64,000 bases of DNA from Lachancea mirantina (Eukaryota; Ascomycota; Saccharomycetes; Saccharomycetales; Saccharomycetaceae): assembly GCA_900074745.1 (NCBI GenBank), contig LT598465.1, forward strand, positions 1,350,339 to 1,414,338, given 5' to 3'. The notes below the pieces were generated by a model, which had not been told where the DNA came from, searched no databases, and saw only the letters and a program-made list of their open reading frames with translations. Below are positions 47,044 through 55,987 of this stretch, one piece after another. A program made the translations under genes and the position numbers. Each line of letters opens with the position of its first letter. The first letter of the stretch is position 1.

Positions 47044-48819
47044 ATGTCTCACAAACAATTTAAATCCGATGGAAACATCGTTACCCCTTATCTCAAAGGC
47101 CTTGCTAGGAGTAATCCTGGTTTGACGCTAATCGAACATGACAGGGTAGTCTACCGTACGGCGTCAGCTCCTGGCTCGGGAAATCCACCTAAGGTCACAC
47201 TTATTTCTGGTGGTGGTAGTGGCCACGAACCTACGCATGCGGGATTTGTGGGGGATGGTGCCCTTGATGCAATTGCGGCGGGTGCTATTTTTGCATCCCC
47301 ATCAACTAAGCAGATTTTTTCCGCCTTGAAAGCTGTCGAATCTCCCAAGGGTTCTCTTATTATTGTTAAAAATTACACCGGGGACATCATCCATTTTGGG
47401 CTTGCAGCTGAGCGCGCAAAGGCCGCAGGCATGAATGTCGAGCTTGTTGCGGTCGGTGATGATGTATCTGTTGGGAAAAAAAAGGGATCACTCGTAGGCC
47501 GCCGTGGCCTGGGAGCGACGGTTCTGGTGCATAAAATTGCCGGTGCCGCCGCTGCTCATGGGCTGGAATTACGCGATGTTGCCAAGGTGGCGCAATCGGT
47601 CGTTGACAACAGCGCCACGATTGCTGCTTCCCTAGACCATTGTACCGTCCCGGGTCACAAGCCAGAAAACATGCTAGGCCCCGACGAATATGAAATTGGT
47701 TTGGGTATCCACAACGAATCAGGTACCCAAAAGCTGTCTCCTTTGCCTTCCATCCCTGAGCTTGTATCCAAAATGCTACCTATTGTTCTGGGCAAAGACG
47801 AAGACCACTCGTTTGTTAAATTCGAGCCTAAAGACGATGTAATTCTTTTGGTTAACAACATGGGTGGTATCTCCAACCTCGAGCTTGGATACGCTGCCGA
47901 GGTCATTTCGGAGCAATTGATTAAAAATTATCATATCATTCCTAAAAGAACCATTACAGGCACTTTCATCACCGCCTTGAATGGCCCTGGTTTCGGAATA
48001 ACGCTTCTCAATGCAGGAAAAGCAGGTCCCGATATCATTAAGTATTTTGACTACCCTACAACGGCAAGTGGTTGGAACCAGACCTACCACAATGCTGCTG
48101 ACTGGAAGGTTCTCGCTGAAGGGAAAGTACCAACTGCCCCTTCTCTGGAAACCCCAAGAAATGAGAAGCCGTCTGGCGTCAAGGCAGACTACGACACTTT
48201 TGCCAAGATTCTAAAAGCAGGTATCGAACGTGTTAACGCCGTTGAGCCAAAAGTGACCTGGTATGACACGATTGCTGGTGATGGTGATTGCGGAACCACT
48301 CTTGTTTCCGGCGGTAAAGCTCTGGAGGAAGCTATTAGCGATCGTACTTTGCGCTTGCAGGATGCTGCTCACGGTATTGAAGACATTGCTTACATTGTTG
48401 AGGATTCGATGGGCGGCACTTCGGGAGGTCTTTACTCCATTTATCTTTCTGCGCTAGCCAAGGGCGTTCAAGACTCGGGTCACAAACAACTAACCGTGGA
48501 TACTTTCAGGACGGCCTCCAAGGACGCTCTCGATGCACTTTATTGCTACACGAGGGCTCGCCCGGGCTATAGAACTTTGATTGACGCCCTACAGCCTTTC
48601 GTTGCTGCTTTGAATTCCGGTAGTGATTTAAGAAGTGCAGCGACTGCAGCTCATGAGGGAGCCGAAAAGACGAGAAAAATGGATGCTCTTGTTGGTCGTG
48701 CGTCTTATGTTGCTAAGGAAGAGCTGCGTAAACTCGATAGTGAGGGAGGACTTCCAGACCCTGGTGCAGTGGGCTTAGCAGCTTTAATTGATGGTCTTGT
48801 TACCGCTGCTGGCTACTGA
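47044..48819 (+). CDS. DAK2: Dihydroxyacetone kinase
   Basis: This 591-residue enzyme is the length of S. cerevisiae Dak1 (584) and Dak2 (591). The N-terminal DAK1 domain covers about 1-350: [20 protein letters not shown] carries the conserved glycines and binding-site His, and [10 protein letters not shown]. The C-terminal DAK2 (DhaL-like) domain follows from about 375, with [16 protein letters not shown] (metal-binding Asp) and [17 protein letters not shown] for ATP. It phosphorylates dihydroxyacetone to DHAP and detoxifies it. It is named DAK2 from its divergent pairing with the YFL054C-like channel (YFL053W/YFL054C); the sequence alone would not separate it from DAK1. Confidence 0.93.
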   Translation: MSHKQFKSDGNIVTPYLKGLARSNPGLTLIEHDRVVYRTASAPGSGNPPKVTLISGGGSGHEPTHAGFVGDGALDAIAAGAIFASPSTKQIFSALKAVESPKGSLIIVKNYTGDIIHFGLAAERAKAAGMNVELVAVGDDVSVGKKKGSLVGRRGLGATVLVHKIAGAAAAHGLELRDVAKVAQSVVDNSATIAASLDHCTVPGHKPENMLGPDEYEIGLGIHNESGTQKLSPLPSIPELVSKMLPIVLGKDEDHSFVKFEPKDDVILLVNNMGGISNLELGYAAEVISEQLIKNYHIIPKRTITGTFITALNGPGFGITLLNAGKAGPDIIKYFDYPTTASGWNQTYHNAADWKVLAEGKVPTAPSLETPRNEKPSGVKADYDTFAKILKAGIERVNAVEPKVTWYDTIAGDGDCGTTLVSGGKALEEAISDRTLRLQDAAHGIEDIAYIVEDSMGGTSGGLYSIYLSALAKGVQDSGHKQLTVDTFRTASKDALDALYCYTRARPGYRTLIDALQPFVAALNSGSDLRSAATAAHEGAEKTRKMDALVGRASYVAKEELRKLDSEGGLPDPGAVGLAALIDGLVTAAGY

Positions 48820-49691
48820 ATGTGGTTCTTGAACAAGCTTTCCAATTTTATGCATGACCTTTTAATGAAATTTCATGAAATATGACAATAAGCCGAAACA
48901 GTGATATAGTTAGATAAATAGTTCACAAACCTTTTTTTTATTCAAGAGAAGCCTTCAAGATAGAGCCATATCGATTAAATTCTCTCGGTACCCACTATCA
49001 GATCTGCTCTAAACTTATCCCTGTGTGAATGATGATAAGAGCTTGGCTAAGTCACAAAAGTGTGAGCGATATGCCATGTCAGATGGATACCGCTCTCATC
49101 AAACCTCTTAGAGAGATGAGGTAACCAAGTTACATTTTCTTTTAAGTTTGGTTCGAGAAAACACCCTTTCTTGTAACTTGAAGGCTCTCTCTGAAAGATG
49201 TCGGCATGATACCTATGCCTGGTCGGGTTCGAAGAAGAGAGTAATTTACATATTTCAATTGCGAGGCTGCCAAGGCAGAGCACAGCATTATCAGCATTTA
49301 CATGAAGAGAAAGGACAATGAATCGTTTGAATCATGCTCGGCTGCGTCTACCTTAGAAATGTTCGGGGTCATTCAATCATCATCCTTAGGGTCAAAGAAA
49401 AAAGTCCGTCTTGTCTGCCAAGTTTTTTTCTGAGGTTGAACAAACAACCCTGGCGGTACTGGCGCCACGAAAATAACGGAAAAAAGAACCATGATCCATG
49501 AAATGATTCGAGCTCTTCTTAACGAATAAAGCCGAGAGAGAAAAGTTCAATAATGGTTATGAGTGTCGGATGGTGAGTGAAAATTTTTCTGAGAAGTCGT
49601 GAAGTACAAATTGGCTGAGATGAGCATCGATGACATCTTACTGAGTTTTACTTTCTCAAAGCTAACTGTGACTACAAAGTTGTAATTTGAA
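48820..49691. other. DAK2 to CobW GTPase intergenic region
   Basis: This 870-bp region holds the promoter of the CobW gene. Two loose matches to the zinc-response element ACCTTNAAGGT occur (48951-48961 GCCTTCAAGAT and 49175-49185 AACTTGAAGGC), each with two mismatches. No gene or RNA is recognised. Confidence 0.4.
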
Positions 49692-51320
49692 ATGGTGACT
49701 ACTACTATCCAGAAGCCAATTCCGGTAACGATCCTTTCTGGGTTCTTAGGCTCTGGTAAGACAACATTGCTAGAGAAGATTTTAACTAACGAACATGGGA
49801 TGAAGGTTGCCGTGATTATCAACGACATGTCAGAATTGAACATTGACGCAGCGTTGATTGAGAACCACAAAGTTTGTAACAAGGAGGAGAAGCTTATTCA
49901 GTTGTCGAATGGTTGTATATGCTGTACACTTCGTGGAGATCTTTTAGAAGAACTGGTTTATTTGGCGGAACAGAAAACGTTTAACTATATCGTAATTGAA
50001 TCAACAGGTATCGCCGAGCCAATGCAAGTTGCTGAAACATTCTCGACAGAATTCTCCGAAATGATGTATGATAATCCACAGGAGGTAAGTCCTGAAGAAG
50101 CGCAACTGCTTGAAAAGATCTTGAACTATGGTGGCTTGAACAAGCTAGTCAAGATCGATACTTGTGTCACGGTTATTGATGCTCTAAACTTTTTTTCCAA
50201 CGTTGAGACGACAAAGTTTTTGGTCGACAGATGGGGTGACAGTGGTCAAGGTGAGAGCGACCGTACTATCACCGATTTGATGATTGACCAAGTAGAGTTT
50301 GCTGATGTTATCATAATTAATAAAAGTTCTACCGTGAAGAAGAAGCAACTTAAGAAAATCAAGAAGGTTGTTAACACTTTAAATCCAGTTGCACAGGTCA
50401 TTACAAGCGACTTCTGCAAAGTCCCACTGGACAGGGTCGTAAATACGGGACTTTTTGACTTCGAGAAAGCCTCTACCTCGGCCGGTTGGTTGCGTAGCAT
50501 CAACGAAATGACCGTCAGGGATTTTGCTGGCAATACTCGCCGGACGTTGGCGCCTAAACCCGAAACAGAGGAATATGGTGTCAACAGTTTTGTATACAGG
50601 AGGAGAAAGCCTTTCCACCCTAAGCGTTTATATGAGATGATGCGCCAACACTTTTACATTATAGAACAGGTCGAAATGGGAGGCGATATGGACGACGAAG
50701 TCGAGGATGACGATGAAGAAGACGGGACGGACAAAGCCGAGATAAAAAAGGATAGAGAGCAAAATGAGGAAGAGCAGGAAGAAGACGAAGATGAAGGGAG
50801 TGGGGATGATGATGACAGTGAGACTGACGATGATGATGAGGAAATAGAAGAAGAGTTGAGTGAGGACCAAATCCTGATTAACAAGAAAAACTCTCCCTTT
50901 GGTCCACTTCTGCGGTCCAAGGGCTTTTTTTGGCTGGCTACTCGCTACATATTCAGAGGCGAATGGTCTTCTGCAGGTCCAACTTTGACGGTAAAGGGTG
51001 GTCTTCCTTGGTTCGATGTGTCTGGATTTGATGAAATTCCTGAGGAAACTGTCGCTTTGATAAAGAAAGATTTTGAGGGAAAATACGGTGATCGTAGGAA
51101 CGAAATCGTCTTTATTGGACTCAAAATTAATGTCAAGGCGCTATCGGAACAATTAGATAGCTGCCTTCTAACAGACGAAGAATTCGAAGAGTTCGAAAAG
51201 AACGCTAATACGAAAAATATTCTCAAAGCCAATAAAGACTTGAGCGTTTTGTTCGAAGATGGTTTTGAGGAATGGGGGGTTGCTGAGATGCTTGAGGTTG
51301 AAGAACCCGCCAAGCAATAA
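49692..51320 (+). CDS. ZagA/YciC-like CobW GTPase with acidic insert
   Basis: This 542-residue COG0523 GTPase begins VTILSGFLGSGKTTLLEKIL (Walker A). It has VIINDMSELNIDAAL, the metal-binding CICC motif in SNGCICCTLRGDLLEELVYL, ESTGIAEP (switch II), and INKSS as the NKxD-type element. The CobW C-terminal domain follows from about residue 403. Between them lies a 65-residue acidic run (DDEEDGTDKAEIKKDREQNE onward). The motif set resembles bacterial ZagA/YciC, not S. cerevisiae YNR029C (Zng1, 429 aa), whose CLCC region differs. The family includes zinc-metallochaperones that use GTP. A zinc-supply role is inferred only. I know of no close S. cerevisiae counterpart. Confidence 0.9.
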   Translation: MVTTTIQKPIPVTILSGFLGSGKTTLLEKILTNEHGMKVAVIINDMSELNIDAALIENHKVCNKEEKLIQLSNGCICCTLRGDLLEELVYLAEQKTFNYIVIESTGIAEPMQVAETFSTEFSEMMYDNPQEVSPEEAQLLEKILNYGGLNKLVKIDTCVTVIDALNFFSNVETTKFLVDRWGDSGQGESDRTITDLMIDQVEFADVIIINKSSTVKKKQLKKIKKVVNTLNPVAQVITSDFCKVPLDRVVNTGLFDFEKASTSAGWLRSINEMTVRDFAGNTRRTLAPKPETEEYGVNSFVYRRRKPFHPKRLYEMMRQHFYIIEQVEMGGDMDDEVEDDDEEDGTDKAEIKKDREQNEEEQEEDEDEGSGDDDDSETDDDDEEIEEELSEDQILINKKNSPFGPLLRSKGFFWLATRYIFRGEWSSAGPTLTVKGGLPWFDVSGFDEIPEETVALIKKDFEGKYGDRRNEIVFIGLKINVKALSEQLDSCLLTDEEFEEFEKNANTKNILKANKDLSVLFEDGFEEWGVAEMLEVEEPAKQ

Positions 51321-51887
51321 GCAGGGACCGCTTTACTTTATTTTTAAGAAAATATTTATCGATCTCGAAAAGATGAACTATTATTAAAAGCTTTGATTTA
51401 GAAACATTGCCCTTGTATTAAATGTTTAGTTATATCTTTGCTGATCTGACAGTATTGTTTAAGAGTGATAAGGGTCAGCAGTCATTCGGGAACTTTAATC
51501 CCGATAAATTTATCTGTGTTCTTTCTGGCTTCAAAGACAACCTACGGCCGCTGCACGTCTAGGTGCCTTTTTTGATATCAAATAGTTTTCTACATATTTG
51601 GTTGAAACACATGTTAAAATAACGGATGCCCGCTACCATGATTCTAGCGCGATGCAGCGCTCTCATATTTGCTTGCCAAAGAGAAGGAATTTTTCACCTT
51701 CCCAAAACAATTTATTTTACCAACACCCAAACAGAGCCTCTGGGAAGATAAAATATTGTCGGTAACCGAATATTGGGCGTACTTCCAAAAGCGTTGCCAT
51801 TTTTGGGAAATAACTACCGGATAAATATCAATCGACTGTAAAGACTAGATCGAGTGCTTGAGCAAAGCTTCAAGCCCCAATGGCGAG
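51321..51887. other. Region between the CobW gene and the a1-like gene
   Basis: This 567-bp region lies beyond the truncated end of the a1-like frame. No homeodomain helix-3 signature (Trp-Phe-x-Asn) is encoded on the minus strand in any frame. A Rap1-like ACACCCAAACAGA at 51723-51735 matches 11 of 13 consensus positions. No gene is seen. Confidence 0.45.
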
Positions 51888-52172
51888 CTAATTCAAAAAA
51901 AAAAACAAAAATAAGAAAAAAGAAAAAATTAACCGCCCATGCATGCTCTTTTTCGCAAATACAGATTCCAAGACATCTCTAGTTTCCTTCGATAAGAGAG
52001 TCCTCCTTGGGTTTTGATTAACAAACACTTGTTCCTTAGACTCGACAACAGCATCTTGGAGTAAAGTAGCATAATTTTCATAAATCTTATCACAGACTTC
52101 TTGGGGGTTCTTTTCCATCAGAAACTGGCAGACCTTGTCGATCGACTCGAGTGTGATATCACTGGCCTGCAT
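51888..52172 (-). pseudogene. MATa1-like homeodomain gene, truncated after helix 1
   Basis: This 94-codon frame runs from the ATG at 52172. Its first 50 residues resemble the a1 N-terminus in composition (DITLESIDKVCQFLMEKNPQ). Residues 56-77 (RTLLSKETRDVLESVFAKKS) match the start of the a1 homeodomain: S. cerevisiae a1 has SISPQARAFLEEVFRRKQSL here. It then runs into low-complexity Phe residues (FFLFLFFFLN) encoded by a T-rich tract and stops at 51888. Helices 2 and 3 and the DNA-contacting WFxNxR are missing, with no splice signals to restore them. It may be a remnant in a silent cassette, or one edge of the repeated cassette. The promoter is shared with the a2-like gene. Confidence 0.7.
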
Positions 52173-52515
52173 CGTGGCCTTGCCACCCTTCAGCCACCGA
52201 AAACAATTCCAAGAAATTTACGCTTTTTATGATAACATAACTAGCTACAAAATCCGCGGCAAGATGCGACAGATCCTATACAAATCTCCCACATTCAAGC
52301 ACGGCAGCTGAATCGATTACGCATGTTAAAGGAGCCGGGGGAAATCAAAAGAAAATGTATGGATCAAAAAAGTGGATCGACAGAAAATAAGAATGTTGAG
52401 GGCCGCAGGAAATGGAATGCAGGAAGAAAGAAAGTGAAAAGAAATTGAATAACAAGAAAGAATATAAGAGTGTCAAGAATGAATCAAGAAATTTAGAAAA
52501 TAAATCAAAGAAATT
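52173..52515. promoter_or_regulatory. Divergent a1/a2 cassette promoter
   Basis: About 340 bp separate the two divergent mating-type genes. It is strongly purine-rich toward the a2 start. No defined operator could be assigned. If the locus is silent, this region is where repression would act. Confidence 0.45.
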
Positions 52516-53169
52516 ATGGCGCAGAAAATGACGAATTTTTTACGGACCTTAGAATGCCAGCTCCCCAGAAAAAAAGCTGGCAAGAAGATCAGGACAAGTG
52601 GGGAGTTTCCATCAACCAAAGGTAGTTCACCGGAAGTCAAGAGTAAAATAATATTTGCGCATTCTAATTTCGTTGGGAAACAAATGGGATTACGGTCGCG
52701 CAATAAATTCATTCTCATGCGTAGTCTGCTGCACAGTGCGGTAGTGCAAAACGGCGAAATTCACTCGCTTCGAGATGTATCCAAACTGGCATCTTGGCTG
52801 TGGCGCAACAACCGGGGCCGGCTTCACATGTACTATGAAATACTCGCACTCTTTGACGACAAGAGTAGCACGCACAAGCATAGCGGCCCCGCCTTTAAAA
52901 AACTGACCGAAGCCATTGGAAGAAAATGCATACCATCAACCTACAGTTACGAAACGCTGACCAATGCGGCAGACACTACAGCCATCGAGAGCAAGAACAC
53001 CTACAAGGCCTTCTGTGGCAGATTCTCTCTGAAGGACCGCCCTCCTACCCGCACCAACCACTCCCTGCCACCTCCCATGCTTCTCCCGTTTGGGCTATTT
53101 CCGTTGGAAATGATCAAAACAAAGTTTTTCACAGGCACGTGCGTTCCTGGAAGCGGAAAAGTATGGTGA
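52516..53169 (+). CDS. MATa2-like HMG-box protein
   Basis: This 217-residue protein has an HMG box of the fungal MATA type at about residues 60-125: RSRNKFILMRSLLHSAV, then EIHSLRDVSKLASWLWRNN, then RLHMYYEILALFDDKSS. The R-x-x-N-x-F-I-L-x-R start and the WRN in helix 2-3 are hallmarks. Pre-WGD yeasts carry an a2 gene with an HMG box at MATa, divergent from or adjacent to a1; S. cerevisiae has lost it. In those species a2 activates a-specific genes. The start at 52516 is the first ATG. The C-terminal 90 residues resemble no domain I know. Its divergent partner is the a1-like remnant, and the flanking genes are not the SLA2-linked MAT neighbours. Confidence 0.82.
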   Translation: MAQKMTNFLRTLECQLPRKKAGKKIRTSGEFPSTKGSSPEVKSKIIFAHSNFVGKQMGLRSRNKFILMRSLLHSAVVQNGEIHSLRDVSKLASWLWRNNRGRLHMYYEILALFDDKSSTHKHSGPAFKKLTEAIGRKCIPSTYSYETLTNAADTTAIESKNTYKAFCGRFSLKDRPPTRTNHSLPPPMLLPFGLFPLEMIKTKFFTGTCVPGSGKVW

Positions 53170-54203
53170 TGGAGGTAGACAGTATGAAATGTCTCCTTCG
53201 GTAGGGATCTTAAACCTAGTATTTGCCAACAAGAGTGAGGGTTTGCAGACTTCGGGTAAAAACGTTTACTATTCTTATCGCTGGGGGACTAGTGAGCGAC
53301 GCGAATGATTTTACAATAACGGAACGGGGGGCAATATGGCCAGTCCCTAAGTTGCTGCACTTCTCAAACTAGTAACGACGGATGTAAGTGCTCGGTATTC
53401 GATACACATAACAATTGAGTAAGGCTGTGAGCAAAATTAATGGCAATCCGAATAATTATATCCTGGCGACGTTGCTCAACTTCGAACTTTTTTAATAACA
53501 CAAAGTTATTGGGCTCTAGCGGCGTCGGCGGCTGTAGGCCACTGAAAAAGTTCACTTAATTTATTCACCCTTTTTTGTAATATAATCTATCGAATGTAGG
53601 ATCTTGTATGTCTTCATTATTACATGACGATCGCTCATGAAGCAGCCGCACAGTCTCCTTTGACACAGCTCCTATGATATCGTTTCTATAGCCCCTTACC
53701 GTCCGAGCTAGCAAACGGTTTGATGATTCCTTTGCACCATCCATCATACTACCAAGAGTATAAGTCTAGGGTTGTGATGGTTCCATGGCCATAACTTGTA
53801 TCGCTTGAACTTCTGCGACTTCCTAGAGGATGCAAACCATCCGCTCAAGCCTCATGATTTATTTTGTCACCATGAGCACGTGATACTAGCGTGCGATGAT
53901 TCAACTCGAGGATATCCTTCGTCGTGAACTCCTTCCAACATGAGTTGATCTAGTGTAGCAAAGATTTGGAGAGTACACACCACAAATTCGATAGTGCCTG
54001 CTTCAGTTGACTACATGTTCCTCGTTTTCGTTGCCTTCATGGTTTGGAGGCTAACAACGATGGTGCAGAAAGCAGGACTGCGAAAACTTCAAGGTAGAAT
54101 GATATCAAGGCAAGTATGATACAAGTGATTTTTATTCTGACTGCTCTTTTGAAAAGTCAGAATAGACGTTAATAAATATTTAATACAAATTGCAAAACAT
54201 TTT
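53170..54203. other. Gene-free region between the a2-like gene and the phosphatase gene
   Basis: This is 1034 bp with only short frames (63 and 60 codons, minus strand), resembling nothing I know. It may include the right end of the cassette and silencer sequence. No exact Rap1, Abf1 or ARS consensus was confirmed by eye. Confidence 0.5.
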
Positions 54204-55655
54204 TTACAATACGAGAGAGATAGCGAAAATAGCGGCAATTGTGAAAAGGCTCAAGCGCCCGTCGACCGCGCTACCTTGTCCGTGGGAAGCAGAACTGGAG
54301 CTGTTGCCAGAGGCGGATGCCTTGGAGCTCGAAGCAGAACCAGAGACAGAGCCAGAGGCGGAACCAGCGGCGGAACCAGCGGCCGAAGCTGAGGCGGAAC
54401 CAGCGGCCGAAGCTGACGCAGACTTGGCAACCAATGTGGCACCGTCGGTGATGTAGCCAGAGACCGTTGTGGTGGTAGCAGTGAAGTAGCTCGCAGAGAC
54501 CTGGGCGCTGCATTCAGAGGACCATTTGCTCACAATGTCGCTCAAAACACCCTTACCGTTTCTGTTGATAGCGGTAACGTTTGGGGCTGGGAAAGCGATT
54601 TGGTCGTCGAGAAGGTAGCCCACATAAGTCTCGTTGTTTACCATATACGTGGTGTCCACATCCTTGTTGGTAATGTTTGTAGCGTTGGCGACGACTTGGA
54701 ATACATTAGCATCGACGTCATGTCTTCCCAAAGATGGAAGGTTCCAGTTAGCCTCGACGGAGGAAATCTGGGAGTAGTGGTCGTAGAATGTGGAGTCATT
54801 AGTACCCTTCAAGGAGTCTGGAATGCTGCCACCGAGCAAAATGGTGAACACCTTGTTCTTAATGCTGTAGGTGTCGTTTTCGTCGAAAGTCAGAACAATA
54901 AGGGTGTCGTTCATGAAATACTCGTTAGATAGAAGAGGCTCCAAAAAGTCTCTAGACCATTGACCTGCAACCTTGATGGTCGAGTCATGGCCATCATTGG
55001 TCATGTTGGGTGTAATGATAAAGTATTGTGGCAAAGCCTTGTTGTTCAAGTCGTCGGTGAATTCGGTGAAGTTTTTGATTCTGGAGAGTCTTTCGGGATT
55101 GTTGGTTACACTTTCATACAACACGAGTGGGTTGTGCTTTCTCACATAGTCGTTGGCAAAGGTTTCCTGGTTAGAATAGTTGAAGCCTTGGAAGCCGGTG
55201 TAAGGCAAGTGCTCTTGGTATTCGGCCCAAGAAATGTTCTTCGTGTCAAGCAGGTCTACAATCGTCGACACATTTTCAGGCATTTGAATAAACCTGTCGT
55301 CGTTGAGACTGAAGTAGTCACCACCCACCGAGGCAAGGTAGTTTGGCTCCGAAGGGTGGATCAAGGCCCAGTAGTTGTCCAACGTAATACCTTGGGAGGC
55401 AAGCCAAGCAAGATTTTCATCTTCCGCGGCTTTGTCGTAATCGGTATTTTCAAGCCAGATGATACCAATTCTGGAAAACCCGGAGCCCTTGACGTTCGAG
55501 CTCACATGACTGGTCTTGGCATCGGCGGCATCGTCTGCAATTTGGGAAGCGCTTGGCATGATCGTTGAGTACGTACGAGGCACATAGCTTTCGCTTGAAG
55601 CCCCGTAAACTGTCAAAGCAGTGAAGGCAGAGGAGAGTAGCGTGGAAGTTTTCAT
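54204..55655 (-). CDS. GPI-anchored acid phosphatase/phosphoesterase family protein
   Basis: This 483-residue secreted protein has an N-terminal signal (MKTSTLLSSAFTALTVYGAS). A phosphoesterase domain (PF04185 type) follows at about 55-370, with IGIIWLENTDYDKA, HPSEPNYLASVGGD, VLTFDENDTYSIKNKVFTIL and FYDHYSQISSVEANW. That family includes phosphate-repressible acid phosphatases of filamentous fungi and other yeasts. A Ser/Ala/Gly-rich stalk (about 405-465) and a hydrophobic tail (SLFTIAAIFAISLVL) indicate a GPI anchor. Many Asn-x-Ser/Thr sites are present. No CACGTG Pho4 site was seen in the 330-bp promoter, so phosphate control is not supported. I recognise no S. cerevisiae orthologue. Confidence 0.85.
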   Translation of the reverse strand: MKTSTLLSSAFTALTVYGASSESYVPRTYSTIMPSASQIADDAADAKTSHVSSNVKGSGFSRIGIIWLENTDYDKAAEDENLAWLASQGITLDNYWALIHPSEPNYLASVGGDYFSLNDDRFIQMPENVSTIVDLLDTKNISWAEYQEHLPYTGFQGFNYSNQETFANDYVRKHNPLVLYESVTNNPERLSRIKNFTEFTDDLNNKALPQYFIITPNMTNDGHDSTIKVAGQWSRDFLEPLLSNEYFMNDTLIVLTFDENDTYSIKNKVFTILLGGSIPDSLKGTNDSTFYDHYSQISSVEANWNLPSLGRHDVDANVFQVVANATNITNKDVDTTYMVNNETYVGYLLDDQIAFPAPNVTAINRNGKGVLSDIVSKWSSECSAQVSASYFTATTTTVSGYITDGATLVAKSASASAAGSASASAAGSAAGSASGSVSGSASSSKASASGNSSSSASHGQGSAVDGRLSLFTIAAIFAISLVL

Positions 55656-55987
55656 TGATGCTCACCGAATGAAAGCCAAAAACAGATCGAGCTCTGGAAA
55701 TTCATCAGCGCCCTTATATATCCTTTGCGACCTTCATTGATAAAAAAGTTTTTCTGTCGGGAACACATTAATGTCTACCACGAGGTCTTAATTAACGGAG
55801 GACAATTTATGACCGAGAGCCAAGAAAATGATGCTGCATGGGCCATAATCAACCGTAAGCACGAGGACTAGTGACCCACATGGATCAAAATCACGCTATT
55901 AAGTATTCCATACTGTGACTCGCTGTTGATAAAAGAGTAAGGAATTCAAATTTTTCAATTGCTAAAGGTACAGAAGGATAGGACGTG
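55656..55987. promoter_or_regulatory. Divergent phosphatase-oxidase promoter
   Basis: About 330 bp between two divergent genes. TATATA-like sequence lies near 55714-55722 (phosphatase side). No Pho4, Aft1 or Mac1 consensus was recognised. Confidence 0.4.

Noticed and set aside
48951-49185. Zinc-response elements upstream of the CobW gene
   Set aside because: Both candidates have two mismatches to ACCTTNAAGGT, too weak to call as features.
49692-51320. Naming the CobW gene YNR029C/ZNG1
   Set aside because: Zng1 is 429 residues with different motifs around the CLCC site. This protein matches ZagA-type motifs.
51560-51957. A hidden second exon restoring the a1 homeodomain
   Set aside because: After the helix-1 codons there is no GTATG or GTAAG donor and no TACTAAC. 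No TGG-TTY (Trp-Phe) is encoded on the minus strand in the next 550 bp.
51888-53169. Calling this the active MAT locus
   Set aside because: Flanking genes are a CobW GTPase and a phosphatase, not the SLA2-type neighbours of MAT in related yeasts. The a1 frame is incomplete.
54190-54456. Glu/Ala-rich plus frame at the phosphatase 3' end
   Set aside because: Antisense of the Ser/Ala/Gly stalk of the GPI protein.
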